NCBI GenBank assembly: GCA_030038765.1
Contig: JASHRA010000186.1
Location: forward strand, 1 to 14,101
Source: Candidatus Dormiibacterota bacterium
Lineage (GTDB): Bacteria; Chloroflexota; Dormibacteria; Aeolococcales; Bog-877
Length of the DNA stretch: 14,101 nt
Direction: 5' to 3'
Part shown: positions 1 through 7,127 of the stretch, piece after piece
Numbering within the stretch: position 1 is the first letter of the stretch
How the letters are laid out: each line of letters starts with the position of its first letter
Notes under the pieces: generated by a model
Told to the model about the DNA's origin: nothing
What the model saw: only the letters and a program-made list of their open reading frames with translations
The model's database searches: none
Translations under genes and position numbers: made by a program

Positions 1-397
1 TGGGAACGTCGAAGGGGTTGCGCTCCACCGTCCCGACCCAGGTCTCCCGGTGCGCCGGCTCGGGGGCCAGCTCGACCCGCTCCTCCAGCAGCGGGCACAG
101 CAGCCGGGCCATGTCGGCGGCGGCCCGGACCGCCACCCGGGCTCCCTCCGGGGTCAGCTGGCTGGTGGCGGCGAAGCCCCAGGACCCGTCCAGCACGAGG
201 CGGACGCCGAGGCCGAGCGGCTCGGACTCACCGAGGGAGATGAGGTCGTGCTCGCGGCAGTGGATGGCCTGGACGCGGTCCCGGTGCACCCGGAGATCGC
301 CGTAGCTGACGCCGGGGAGCGAGCGGAGCGCCTCCAGAGCGGCCCCGGCGAGCTCGTCCAGGGGCAGCGCGGTGAAGGCGGGGTCGACTTCTGGCAT
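1..397 (-). CDS. TldD/PmbA-family protein, N-terminal part (runs off the left edge)
   Basis: The first ~132 codons of a gene continuing beyond base 1. The translation begins MPEVDPAFTALPLDELAG and contains YGDLRVHRDRVQ, ISLGESEPLGLGVRLVLDG and WGFAATSQLTPEGARVAV. This is the N-terminal pattern of the TldD/PmbA (TldE) family, in which each residue block precedes the DGxWGFA turn. Family members are zinc-dependent proteases that usually act as TldD/TldE heterodimers and process modified peptides or small proteins. The catalytic HExxxH motif of TldD lies further downstream and is outside the window, so TldD and TldE cannot be told apart. Two ATG codons are adjacent (398-400 and 395-397). A GGAGGA sequence (401-406, minus strand) abuts the first, so I prefer the second, which has a 3-nt spacer. 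The gene follows the surface-protein gene with a 165-nt gap containing a hairpin and a possible promoter. Confidence 0.85.
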   Translation of the reverse strand, partial: MPEVDPAFTALPLDELAGAALEALRSLPGVSYGDLRVHRDRVQAIHCREHDLISLGESEPLGLGVRLVLDGSWGFAATSQLTPEGARVAVRAAADMARLLCPLLEERVELAPEPAHRETWVGTVERNPFDVP

Positions 398-468
398 CAT
401 TCCTCCGCGGCCACGGGCCGCAGCCGGTGGCGGCGGCGGGCGCCCGGCCCGGGGCCGGGGCGGCTCCG

Positions 469-474
469 AGTCTA
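469..474 (-). promoter_or_regulatory. Candidate -10 box (TAGACT) upstream of the tldD-like gene
   Basis: On the minus strand the sequence reads GTTCGCTAGACT, a TAnnnT -10 hexamer. It would start transcription near 462 and give a leader of roughly 60 nt. I see no matching -35 hexamer at 16-18 nt. It resembles the GCTAG-containing boxes before the first M16 gene and the DUF4129 gene. It is a weak call made on pattern alone. Confidence 0.25.
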
Positions 475-501
475 GCGAACCCGCCCCCGGGCACAGAGGA
501 G

Positions 502-540
502 CCCCGGGCACGCAGGGCCCGAAGGCCCTGGTACCCGGGG
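502..540 (-). terminator. Strong compound hairpin after the surface-protein gene
   Basis: Two nested perfect stems are visible: CCCCGGG (502-508) pairs with CCCGGGG (534-540), and CAGGGCC (513-519) pairs with GGCCCTG (524-530) around a CGAA tetraloop, with a small 4/3-nt internal loop. It begins about 25 nt past the stop codon of the surface-protein gene and lies before the tldD-like gene. There is no T-tract on either side, so it is not a textbook intrinsic terminator. High-GC bacteria often have stem-only terminators, and the element could equally be an mRNA-stabilising 3' structure. Confidence 0.5.
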
Positions 541-564
541 CGTCGAGTCGGCGGGGCTACCGCC

Positions 565-3396
565 TCAGCGGGTGCGGGGGCGGAGCGCCCGGCGCCCGGC
601 CAGGAGCAGCAGGCCGCCCAGGAAGAGGACGAGCGAGCCGAGGAGGCCGGTCCCGAAGAGGTCGGACCCGGTGTTGGGGGTGCTGACTCCGAGCACGTGC
701 CCGACCGGCGTGGTGATGCTGACGGGCTCGCCGCAGCTGCTCACCGTCGTGTTGTAGTCGTCGCCGGTGAAGGTCACGTCCCAGTAGTAGGTGCCGCTGG
801 AGACCGTCTTGTAGCCGCTGGCCGGCAGGGACACGGTGTAGGTGATGCTGCCGTCAGGGTTGCTGGTCTCGGACTGGGTGAAGGAGCCGAGGTTGGCGAC
901 CAGCCCGGAGGCGGCGCAGGTGGGATCGTTGAGGAAGAGTTGGAAATGGACCGAGTCGGGGGTCCCGTCGGCCACCGCGGTCGGCTGGCTGGCCGTGCCG
1001 CTGGCGGGGTTGGGGCTGACCACCGGGGTGACCGTCGCCGTGTCGGTGATGACGGTGCCGATGGTGCCGCCCGAGGACGGGGCCGTGCTCACGGCCGGGG
1101 TGTTGGGCAAGACCACGGTGAGCTCACCGCAGCCGGAGGAGGCGGGACGGTTGTAGGCGTCGCCGCTGTAGTCCGCCTCCCAGTAGTAGTTCCCGGGCAG
1201 GAGCGGATGCTGGATCTGGTCGGTGAAGGTGGCCTGGAACTGGCCGTTCACCTCGGTGACGGGGACCCAGCCCTGGGCCACGAGGTCGCTGCCCTGGCAG
1301 GGGCACTGGGGGCTGCTGCCGGCCACGGGGCCGAAGAGCTCGAAGTGGACCTGGCCGTTGGACTGACCCTGGGGCGCCGGGTAGAGACCGCTGAGGGTGG
1401 CCGTGTCACTGACCGTGGTCACGGGCGCGGTGGTCACCGGGGTCTGCTGCACGGTGCTCACCGTGGGGCACTTCTTGGTGACCAGGACCGGCTCTGACTG
1501 GCAGTTGCTGGTCACGGTCTGGTTGAGGTCGTTGCCGGAGTAGGTGTCCTCCCAGTAGTAGAGGCCGGGCCAGCTGACCGTCACCGGCGCCGAGAAGGCG
1601 TCGCCCTGGGCGTTGACCGCTCCGGTCGAGGTCTGACCCACCAGCTGGGTGCAGCTGGCGTCGGAGTAGAGGCCGAAGGTGACGCTGGCGTCGGAGTCGG
1701 GGCGGAAGCCGCCCGTGATCTCCGCCTCGTCGCTGACCTGGCTCCCCACCACCACCTGGGACTGGGTCGTGGTCGTGATCTGGGGCGTGGCCTGGACCAC
1801 GTCCACCAGCTCGGAGCCGCAGGGGCTGGAGCTGGGGTTGTTGTTGGCGTCGCCGTCGTAGGCGACGGTCCAGCTGTAGGTGCCGAGGTGGTCGACCGTG
1901 AACTGGGCCGAGGTCGCGTAGGAGTAGTCGGGCCCCACCGTGAGCGCCTGCTCGTCGATGAAGACCGGCTCCCCGGAGCAGCTGGGCTGGTCCGGGGCGA
2001 AGAGGTTGAAGTAGACGTCACCGGAGGCACCGGAGGGCGTCCCCTGGTTGCTGACCTCGGTGCTGTCGGAGATCCCCGACCCCACCGGGACCTGCTGGCT
2101 CCCGCTCGAGGTGACGGTGGTCACCTGGGGGGTGGCCCGCTCCACCGTCAGCGGCTCCTGGCCGCAGCCGGAGCTGGCGGCGGTGTTGAAGTCGTCGCCC
2201 GAGTACTGCGCCTCCCACTCCCAGGTGCCGGCCTGGTTGGCCACGTAGGTGCCCGACTGGGCCCGTCCGGAGCTGAGGCTGACGCTGTCCGAGTACACCG
2301 GCGTGCCCGAGCAGCTGGCGTTGTCGAAGAGCTCGAAGGTGACGGTTCCGCTGGGGTTGAGGCCGCCCTCGACGGTCGCCGAGTCGGCGAGCTGGGACCC
2401 GAATTGGGCCACCGTGCCCACCTCGGCCGGGCTGGCCGAGCTCCAGGTGCTGACCGAGGTCGTGGCCTGGCTGTCCAGCGGCTCGCTGCCGCAGGCGCTC
2501 TCGAAGGGCTGGATCTGGGGCCAGCCGGCTCCGACGTTGACGCTCACCTGGGCCAGCCACTCGTAGGCGCCCGGCCGGGTGATGGTGTAGGCCCCGGAGG
2601 GGCTCTGGGCGGTGCCGGCGCTGCCCAGCGGGATCGCCTTGCCCGGCACCTTGGGAGCCACCGGCTGGCCCTGGCAGCTGGTCCCGGAGAAGAGCTCGAA
2701 GACGACCGACGCAGTCGCCTCGGGATCGTCGGCCAGGAGCTGGGGCCAGTTGCTGACCGTGGCCGTGTCAGCCGCCGTGAAGGGGGCCGCGGCCGTGGTC
2801 GGGGTGGCCTGGGTGGTCACCGAGAGCTGGGGCAGGACCACCTGGACGCTGACCGGCTCGCTGCCGCAGGGGCTGCTCACCGAGGTGCCGCCGGCGGCGC
2901 TGTAGGTGGCGACCCAGAAGTACTGGGAGCCGTTGCTGGCGTCGGCCGGGATCTGGTAGTAGCCGTCGGCCCCGGCGCTGAGGCCGGAGACGCTCTCGGA
3001 GCGGCCCGCCAGGCCCTCACCCTCGGTGCTGGAGACCGGCACCGAGGTCTGGAGGAGAGGCGTGCCGAGGTCGTAGCAGCCGGTGTAGGGGTTGCCCTGG
3101 AAGAGTTCGAACTCGATGCTCCCGCTCTGCACGTAGCTGCCCGAGCTCACCGTCGCGGTGTCGTAGATGTAGTCGCCGGGCGCCGCCTTGGAGCTGGCAG
3201 CGCCGGTGTTGCCACCGGCGCTGGGAAGGCCCGAGGCGGTGTAGGCCTGAGTGCTCAGCGAGTAGCCCCCGGGGCTGCCCGCCAGGGCGGTGGCGGTGCT
3301 CAGCGAGGCAGCCATGCCGAGCAGCCCCAGGGCTCCCGTCAGGGCCATCGCCTTGCCCAGCCAGTCCACCCAGCTGTGACGCTTGATCGAGATCAA
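565..3396 (-). CDS. Secreted surface protein with seven Ig-like repeats and a sortase-like C-terminus
   Basis: A 943-residue protein. Residues 1-40 form a signal peptide (basic MISIKRHSW, hydrophobic core around 16-38, cleavage probably after ATALA). Residues ~50-893 hold about seven Ig-like repeats of ~95-135 residues. Most repeats share a DTATV strand, a V-x-F-E-L-F strand, an early Cys, a Y-x-W-x-x-x-Y-S-G-D-D-x-N segment and a closing C-G-x-E-P. Cysteine pairs such as 107/177, 241/302, 362/411, 473/526, 582/632 and 827/888 suggest one disulfide per domain. The C-terminus has TPNTG (906-910), a hydrophobic segment and a basic tail, as in sortase substrates. The start is TTG at 3394-3396 with GGGAGGAG seven nt upstream. 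Similar Ig-like repeats are common in actinobacterial surface proteins, usually of unknown ligand. A structural or adhesive role is inferred. No sortase gene lies in the window. Confidence 0.88.
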   Translation of the reverse strand: MISIKRHSWVDWLGKAMALTGALGLLGMAASLSTATALAGSPGGYSLSTQAYTASGLPSAGGNTGAASSKAAPGDYIYDTATVSSGSYVQSGSIEFELFQGNPYTGCYDLGTPLLQTSVPVSSTEGEGLAGRSESVSGLSAGADGYYQIPADASNGSQYFWVATYSAAGGTSVSSPCGSEPVSVQVVLPQLSVTTQATPTTAAAPFTAADTATVSNWPQLLADDPEATASVVFELFSGTSCQGQPVAPKVPGKAIPLGSAGTAQSPSGAYTITRPGAYEWLAQVSVNVGAGWPQIQPFESACGSEPLDSQATTSVSTWSSASPAEVGTVAQFGSQLADSATVEGGLNPSGTVTFELFDNASCSGTPVYSDSVSLSSGRAQSGTYVANQAGTWEWEAQYSGDDFNTAASSGCGQEPLTVERATPQVTTVTSSGSQQVPVGSGISDSTEVSNQGTPSGASGDVYFNLFAPDQPSCSGEPVFIDEQALTVGPDYSYATSAQFTVDHLGTYSWTVAYDGDANNNPSSSPCGSELVDVVQATPQITTTTQSQVVVGSQVSDEAEITGGFRPDSDASVTFGLYSDASCTQLVGQTSTGAVNAQGDAFSAPVTVSWPGLYYWEDTYSGNDLNQTVTSNCQSEPVLVTKKCPTVSTVQQTPVTTAPVTTVSDTATLSGLYPAPQGQSNGQVHFELFGPVAGSSPQCPCQGSDLVAQGWVPVTEVNGQFQATFTDQIQHPLLPGNYYWEADYSGDAYNRPASSGCGELTVVLPNTPAVSTAPSSGGTIGTVITDTATVTPVVSPNPASGTASQPTAVADGTPDSVHFQLFLNDPTCAASGLVANLGSFTQSETSNPDGSITYTVSLPASGYKTVSSGTYYWDVTFTGDDYNTTVSSCGEPVSITTPVGHVLGVSTPNTGSDLFGTGLLGSLVLFLGGLLLLAGRRALRPRTR
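568..684 (-). other. Sortase-like cell-wall sorting signal of the surface protein
   Basis: Codes for residues 905-943: STPNTG, then a ~20-residue hydrophobic stretch (LLGSLVLFLGGLLLLAG), then RRALRPRTR. The order motif, membrane segment, basic tail is that of LPxTG-type sorting signals, but the first residue is Thr instead of Leu. If no sortase accepts TPNTG, the segment would simply be a C-terminal membrane anchor. Confidence 0.6.
718..3249 (-). repeat. Seven diverged tandem Ig-like domain repeats
   Basis: Approximate domain limits by residue are 50-185, 196-307, 323-417, 430-533, 546-639, 654-763 and 775-893. The units are recognisable at protein level through the FELF strand, the YYW/YSGD segment and the C-G-x-E-P end, but they are well diverged from each other. 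This suggests old duplications rather than recent DNA-level expansion. Repeats 1 and 2 are the least typical; both lack the YSGDD signature. Repeat 6 has extra cysteines at 698 and 700. Confidence 0.75.
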
Positions 3397-3586
3397 CCGA
3401 TATCTCCTCCCAGCAAAGGACGCGTGATCAATTCCGTGCGCACGCCGCGCACCACCGCTCCCCGACCCTCTCGAGGCGTCTCATCGGGCTCCATCGATCC
3501 CTGGGCCCGCTGGCCACGGGGTCCTAAGAGGTCCGGCCGCGTCCCCCCCTCAGGGGAAGCTGCCAATTCCGTCTCCCAGTTGGGGC

Positions 3587-3598
3587 CACAGCGCTGTG
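3587..3598. promoter_or_regulatory. 12-bp perfect palindrome, candidate operator
   Basis: CACAGCGCTGTG is self-complementary over its full 12 bases and lies about 190 nt upstream of the surface-protein start and 270 nt upstream of the M16 start. A second inverted repeat follows 18 nt later (3617-3633). Paired dyads in a divergent intergenic region are typical of regulator sites, but no regulator gene is present in the window and the protein bound is unknown. Confidence 0.35.
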
Positions 3599-3616
3599 CC
3601 GATGAGCGGGACTAGT

Positions 3617-3633
3617 CACCGAACGAGTCGGTG
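3617..3633. promoter_or_regulatory. Inverted repeat, candidate operator
   Basis: CACCGA and TCGGTG form 6-bp arms around a 5-nt centre. The repeat is in the same divergent intergenic region as the CACAGCGCTGTG palindrome. It could be a protein-binding dyad or a small RNA hairpin; the sequence alone does not decide. Confidence 0.25.
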
Positions 3634-3849
3634 GCGACATGTAAGCACCCGTGTGACAGCGAGTGGAGGTTCTGACACGCCGTCTTGACGCCCCGTTACG
3701 GGGATGTTGCAGGAAAGTCAGCCGCGGCAACGAAAACCGGGCCCGCGCCGCGCTCCCGGGCAGGCCCGGCAAGCTCGCCGGGTCACTCCCTCCGCTCCGC
3801 CCAGCGGCACAGACCGGACGCCCCGGGCCGGCCCCGGGCGCGGGGCGAC

Positions 3850-3858
3850 TGCTAGCAT
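3850..3858 (+). promoter_or_regulatory. Extended -10 promoter (TGCTAGCAT) for a leaderless M16 transcript
   Basis: TGC followed directly by TAGCAT (3853-3858) matches an extended -10 element. Only 8 nt separate the hexamer from the GTG at 3867, so the expected transcription start falls on or next to the start codon. There is no Shine-Dalgarno sequence before this GTG. Together these fit leaderless transcription, which is common in high-GC Gram-positive relatives. No -35 hexamer is evident, as is usual for extended -10 promoters. Confidence 0.55.
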
Positions 3859-3866
3859 CAGCGCCA

Positions 3867-5180
3867 GTGCGCCCTCCCGCCCGACCCGGCCAGCCGACGC
3901 TGCGCCGGGCCCGCCTGGGGAACGGCCTCGACGTCGTGCTGAGCCCGGAGCGGAGCTCGCCGACGGTGGCCCTGGGCGTCTACTACCGGACCGGCTTCAG
4001 GCTCGAGCCGGAGGGCCGCACCGGCTTCGCCCACCTCTTCGAGCACCTCATGTTCCAGGGCACGCGGCGCGTCCCCAAGCGCGCCTTCGGCCGGGTCATC
4101 GGCGCCTCGGGCGGAGTGCTCAACGGCTCCACCCGCCACGACTACACGAACTACTTCGAGGTGCTGCCCAGCTCGGCCCTGGAGACGGCCTGCTTCCTGG
4201 AGGCGGACCGGCTCCAGAACCTGGAGATCACCGAGGAGACGCTGCGCAACCAGGTCGACGTGGTCAAGGAGGAGGTCCGGGTCAACGTCCTGAACCAGCC
4301 CTACGGCGGCTTCTCCTGGCTCTGGCTCTCGCAGTACGCCTTCCACACCTACCCTAACGCCCACAACTACTACGGCGAGTTCGGCGACCTGGAGGCGGCC
4401 ACGGTGGCCGAGGCCCAGGCCTTCTACGAGACCTGGTACGGGCCCGGGAACGCCAGCCTGGTCCTGACCGGCGACTTCGACCCCGATCGCGCCCTGGAGC
4501 TGGCGGAGAGGCTCTTCGGCGCCGTCCCGGCCCGGCCCGACCCGCCTCGCCTGGACGTCGAGGAGGCGCCGCCCGAGTCCCGCACCGAGCACCGCCACCG
4601 CGACCCCATGGCGCCCAGCCCGAAGCTGGCCCTGGGCTACCGCACGGCGCCCTTCGGCGACCCCGACCACCTACCCCTGGCGCTGGCGGCACGGATCCTC
4701 ACCGACGGCCGCTCCTCGCGGCTGCAGCGGGCCCTGGTCCAGGAGCGCCAGCTGCTGCTCGGGGTCAATGGCGGTCCCAACTTCCCCATCGGCGACGCCT
4801 TCGAGTTCCGCGGACCCGCCCTCTTCACCATCGAGGCCTCGCCCCGGCCCGGGGTCAGCACCGCCGGCGCCCTGGCGGCCCTGGACGAGGAGGTGGCGCG
4901 CCTGGCCCGCGAGGGGCCCAGCGCGGACGAGCTGATGCGGGCCAAGCGACGGGAGCTGACCGGTTACCACGCCAGTGTCGACAGCCGCCTGGGCCGGCTC
5001 CGGCGGCTGGCCGAGCTGGCCGCCGTCCACGACCGGCCGGAGCTGGTCGACCTCCTTCCCGGCCGCTTCCAGGCGGTCACCGAGGAGGAGGTCCGCCGCG
5101 CCGTCGCGGACTGGCTCCGGCCGGAGCGCTCGACGGTGCTGCACTGGCTGCCGGCGGCGGGACGGAGGGGAGACGCGTGA
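3867..5180 (+). CDS. M16-family zinc peptidase, catalytic subunit
   Basis: A 437-residue protein. HLFEH at residues 56-60 is the inverted zinc motif HxxEH of the M16 family, and Glu135/136 (VVKEEVRVN) lies at the distance expected for the third zinc ligand. Other family signs are LxNGLxVVL at the N-terminus, GFAHLFEHLMFQGT, and a second half-domain starting near 250 (KLALGYRTAPFGDPDH). In the second half the usual R/Y pocket is poorly conserved (RQLLLGV where an E-K-x-L-A-Y-like segment is expected), which fits a subunit whose partner supplies these residues. GTG at 3867 gives the usual ~430-residue length; the frame is open to 3663 but the added 68 residues look non-coding. The stop overlaps the next gene's start (GTGA), implying coupled translation. 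Members degrade or process short peptides; the substrate here is unknown. Confidence 0.9.
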   Translation: MRPPARPGQPTLRRARLGNGLDVVLSPERSSPTVALGVYYRTGFRLEPEGRTGFAHLFEHLMFQGTRRVPKRAFGRVIGASGGVLNGSTRHDYTNYFEVLPSSALETACFLEADRLQNLEITEETLRNQVDVVKEEVRVNVLNQPYGGFSWLWLSQYAFHTYPNAHNYYGEFGDLEAATVAEAQAFYETWYGPGNASLVLTGDFDPDRALELAERLFGAVPARPDPPRLDVEEAPPESRTEHRHRDPMAPSPKLALGYRTAPFGDPDHLPLALAARILTDGRSSRLQRALVQERQLLLGVNGGPNFPIGDAFEFRGPALFTIEASPRPGVSTAGALAALDEEVARLAREGPSADELMRAKRRELTGYHASVDSRLGRLRRLAELAAVHDRPELVDLLPGRFQAVTEEEVRRAVADWLRPERSTVLHWLPAAGRRGDA

Positions 5181-6622
5181 GTCCGCCCAGCCCGGCTCCG
5201 GACTGGCCCCCGGCGGTCCCCTCCCCCGGACCCCTGCCCCGGCTCCGGCTGGGACGTCCGGTCGAGGGCCGTCTCAGCAACGGCGTCGCGGTGATGGTCG
5301 TGGCCCGGCCCAGCGTCCCCCGCCTGGAGCTCCGCCTCAGCGTCCCGGCCGGGGCCGCGGTGGGGGCCAGCGCCGCCACCAGCGAGCTGCTCCGGGCGGG
5401 CATCCTGCTGGGCACCCGGGAACTGGACCAGGGCCAGGTCTCGGAGGCCGTCCAACGCCTCGGCGGCTCGCTCCAAGTGCACCAGGACCAGGACCGCCTG
5501 GTGATCTCCGCCGCCGCCCTCAGCGAGGCCGAGGAGGAGCTCTACCGGCTGCTGGGGGCGCTCGTCGCCGGACCCGCCTTCCCCGCCCCCGACGTGGCCA
5601 CCGAGCGGCTCAAGCTGCTGGAGGCGCTCCGCCAGGCGCGGGCCACGCCCGAGTTCCCGGCGGCGGAGCGCCTCCAGCAGCTGGTCTACGCCGGCCACCC
5701 CTACGGACGCCCCGAGCCCGGCGAGGCGGAGATCCGGCGCGTGGGCGGCGAGCAGCTGGCCCGCCTCCACCGCTCCACCTTCCTGCCCGGATCGGCCCAG
5801 ATCACGGTCGTGGGCGATGTCCGGCCCGTCGCCACCCTGGAGCGGCTGGAGCGCGGCTTCGGGGGCTGGCGGGGGCGGGGCCGGGCCCGGCCGGTGGCCC
5901 CGGTGCGGGCCCGGCGGCGGCCCTGGGTGACCCTGCTCGACCGCCCCGGATCGGTCCAGACGGTGATCCTGGCCGCCGCCAGCGCGCCTCCCATGGGCGA
6001 CCCCCGGCACCTCGGCCTGCAGCTGGCGGCGGCGGTGCTGGGGGGCGGCTTCGACTCCCGCCTGATGGCCAACCTGCGCGAGGACAAGGGCTACACCTAC
6101 GGCGCCATCACCAGCTCCGAGCTCCACCTGCGGGACACGCTGACGGTGACCGAGGCGCAGGTCCGCACCGAGGTCACCGCGGCCGCCTACGTGGAGCTGC
6201 TGGGCGAGCTGGGTCGGCTGGCCACGGTGCCGGTCCCCGACTCCGAGCTGGCCGACACCCGGCGCTACCTGGCCGGGGCCCAGCTGATCTTCCTCCAGAC
6301 CCAGGCCGGCCTGGCCAGCGCGCTGGCGGGCGTGCGCGCCCACGGCCTCGACCACCGCTACCTGGAGCACCACGCCCAGGCCCTGGACGCGCTGCGGCCG
6401 GAGCAGGTCCTCGACGCCGCCGGGCGCCACCTGGGCCCGGAGGCCGTCACCGTGGTCATGGCCGGCGACGCGGCCCGCATCCTGGAGCCGCTGCGGCGCG
6501 TCGCCTCGGTGCGCCTGGAGCCGGCGCCCCCGGCCCGGCTCAGCCCTGCAGCAGGGCCCGGCGGCCGGCCCAGCCGACGAGGGCGAGCAGCAGCACCGCC
6601 GCCAGCACCCCGCAGAGGGTGA
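5177..6622 (+). CDS. M16-family protein, non-catalytic partner subunit
   Basis: A 481-residue M16 homologue without the HxxEH zinc motif: the equivalent stretch reads SAATSELLRAG (65-75). It keeps the second-half signature around LREDKGYTYG, with Arg301 and Tyr308 spaced like the substrate-binding R/Y pair, and the preceding LGGGFDSRLMANL block. In characterised heterodimeric M16B peptidases one subunit carries the zinc site and the other the R/Y pair, and this gene fits the second role. The GTG start (5177-5179) overlaps the upstream TGA, with GGAGGGGAG shortly before it. The last ~30 residues (from about 452) are Pro/Arg/Ala-rich and lie antisense to the convergent membrane-protein gene, so the tail may be a recent read-through extension. 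Confidence 0.88.
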   Translation: MSPPSPAPDWPPAVPSPGPLPRLRLGRPVEGRLSNGVAVMVVARPSVPRLELRLSVPAGAAVGASAATSELLRAGILLGTRELDQGQVSEAVQRLGGSLQVHQDQDRLVISAAALSEAEEELYRLLGALVAGPAFPAPDVATERLKLLEALRQARATPEFPAAERLQQLVYAGHPYGRPEPGEAEIRRVGGEQLARLHRSTFLPGSAQITVVGDVRPVATLERLERGFGGWRGRGRARPVAPVRARRRPWVTLLDRPGSVQTVILAAASAPPMGDPRHLGLQLAAAVLGGGFDSRLMANLREDKGYTYGAITSSELHLRDTLTVTEAQVRTEVTAAAYVELLGELGRLATVPVPDSELADTRRYLAGAQLIFLQTQAGLASALAGVRAHGLDHRYLEHHAQALDALRPEQVLDAAGRHLGPEAVTVVMAGDAARILEPLRRVASVRLEPAPPARLSPAAGPGGRPSRRGRAAAPPPAPRRG

Positions 6623-7127
6623 GGTAGGCGCCGCCGCTGAGGGGGACCGCGGCCAGCCCCAGGGTGAGCAGGGCGGCCAGCCCGCCCCCCAGCGCCAGGA
6701 GCAGCAGCCAGAGGATCCTCACCAGGCTCAGGCGGAGCGCCTCCCGGGCCGGGCGCGCCCCCTCCAGGGACCAGAAGGCGAGCTCGGCGGAGAGCAGCAG
6801 GGCCGGGCCCAGGAGCGGGCAGAGGGCGACCGGGCCGCCCAGGGCCAGGGCCGCCCCCTCGGGCAGCGCGACCACGGCCAGGGCGGGCACCACCCAGCGC
6901 TCACGGGCCAGGACCAGGACCAGGGCCAGGCCCAGCAGGCCGCAGAGCTCCAGCCCCACCAGGAGGGTGACCGGCGCCCGGGTGGCCCCGGTCAGGGTGG
7001 CCGGCAGGGCACAGGCGGCCAGGGCCAGCGAGGCCAGGCCGGGGATCAGGCGGCGGGGCGGCGGGCGAATCGCCGGAACTCCCTGATCTCGGCCAGCAGG
7101 CTCTCCAGGGAGAGCCCCTCGGGCCAC
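6540..7127 (-). CDS. Polytopic membrane protein at the end of the MoxR/DUF58 gene run
   Basis: I do not recognise a family. The protein is strongly hydrophobic with about five or six membrane segments (for example LIPGLASLALAACALPATL, LELCGLLGLALVLVLA, ILWLLLLALGGGLAALLTL and a last one near VLAAVLLLALVGW) and a basic end (GRRALLQG). Its last ~83 nt overlap the second M16 gene tail to tail. The start is uncertain. GTG at 7127 gives 195 residues but lies 82 nt inside the DUF58 gene, has no Shine-Dalgarno and adds a Pro/Gly/Arg-rich leader. A CTG at 7049 would form a CTGA overlap with the DUF58 stop and begin right at the first membrane segment (169 residues). GTG at 6959 would cut off that segment. 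Position suggests a membrane partner of the MoxR/DUF58 system. Confidence 0.68.
   Translation of the reverse strand: MARGALPGEPAGRDQGVPAIRPPPRRLIPGLASLALAACALPATLTGATRAPVTLLVGLELCGLLGLALVLVLARERWVVPALAVVALPEGAALALGGPVALCPLLGPALLLSAELAFWSLEGARPAREALRLSLVRILWLLLLALGGGLAALLTLGLAAVPLSGGAYLTLCGVLAAVLLLALVGWAGRRALLQG

Larger units (their letters stand above)
3397..3866. other. Divergent intergenic region with inverted repeats; no gene seen
   Basis: This ~470-nt stretch separates the surface-protein gene (minus) from the M16 pair (plus). Visible structure: the perfect 12-bp palindrome CACAGCGCTGTG (3587-3598), the inverted repeat CACCGA-ACGAG-TCGGTG (3617-3633) and the small hairpin CCCCG-TTA-CGGGG (3691-3703). 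An open frame joined to the first M16 gene reaches back to 3663, but its extra residues are Arg/Pro/Gly-rich and unlike the family, so I treat it as non-coding. No confident promoter was found for the surface-protein gene. Confidence 0.6.

Noticed and set aside
1092..1110. Internal LPNTP motif in the surface protein as a sortase site
   Set aside because: It lies between two Ig-like repeats, is not followed by a hydrophobic segment and basic tail, and has Pro instead of Gly.
427..1497. Plus-strand open frames opposite the surface-protein gene (also 1888-3615)
   Set aside because: Composition is Gly/Arg/Ala/Val-rich shadow sequence. The minus strand carries clear signal peptide, repeats and anchor.
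3663..3866. N-terminal extension of the first M16 protein (start at 3663)
   Set aside because: The 68 extra residues are Arg/Pro/Gly-rich and lack a signal-peptide core. The family begins near 3867, and an extended -10 element sits inside the stretch.
4975..6627. Long plus-strand open frame across the second M16 gene
   Set aside because: Low-complexity Arg/Gly/Pro translation; a GC-driven shadow of the real M16 frame.
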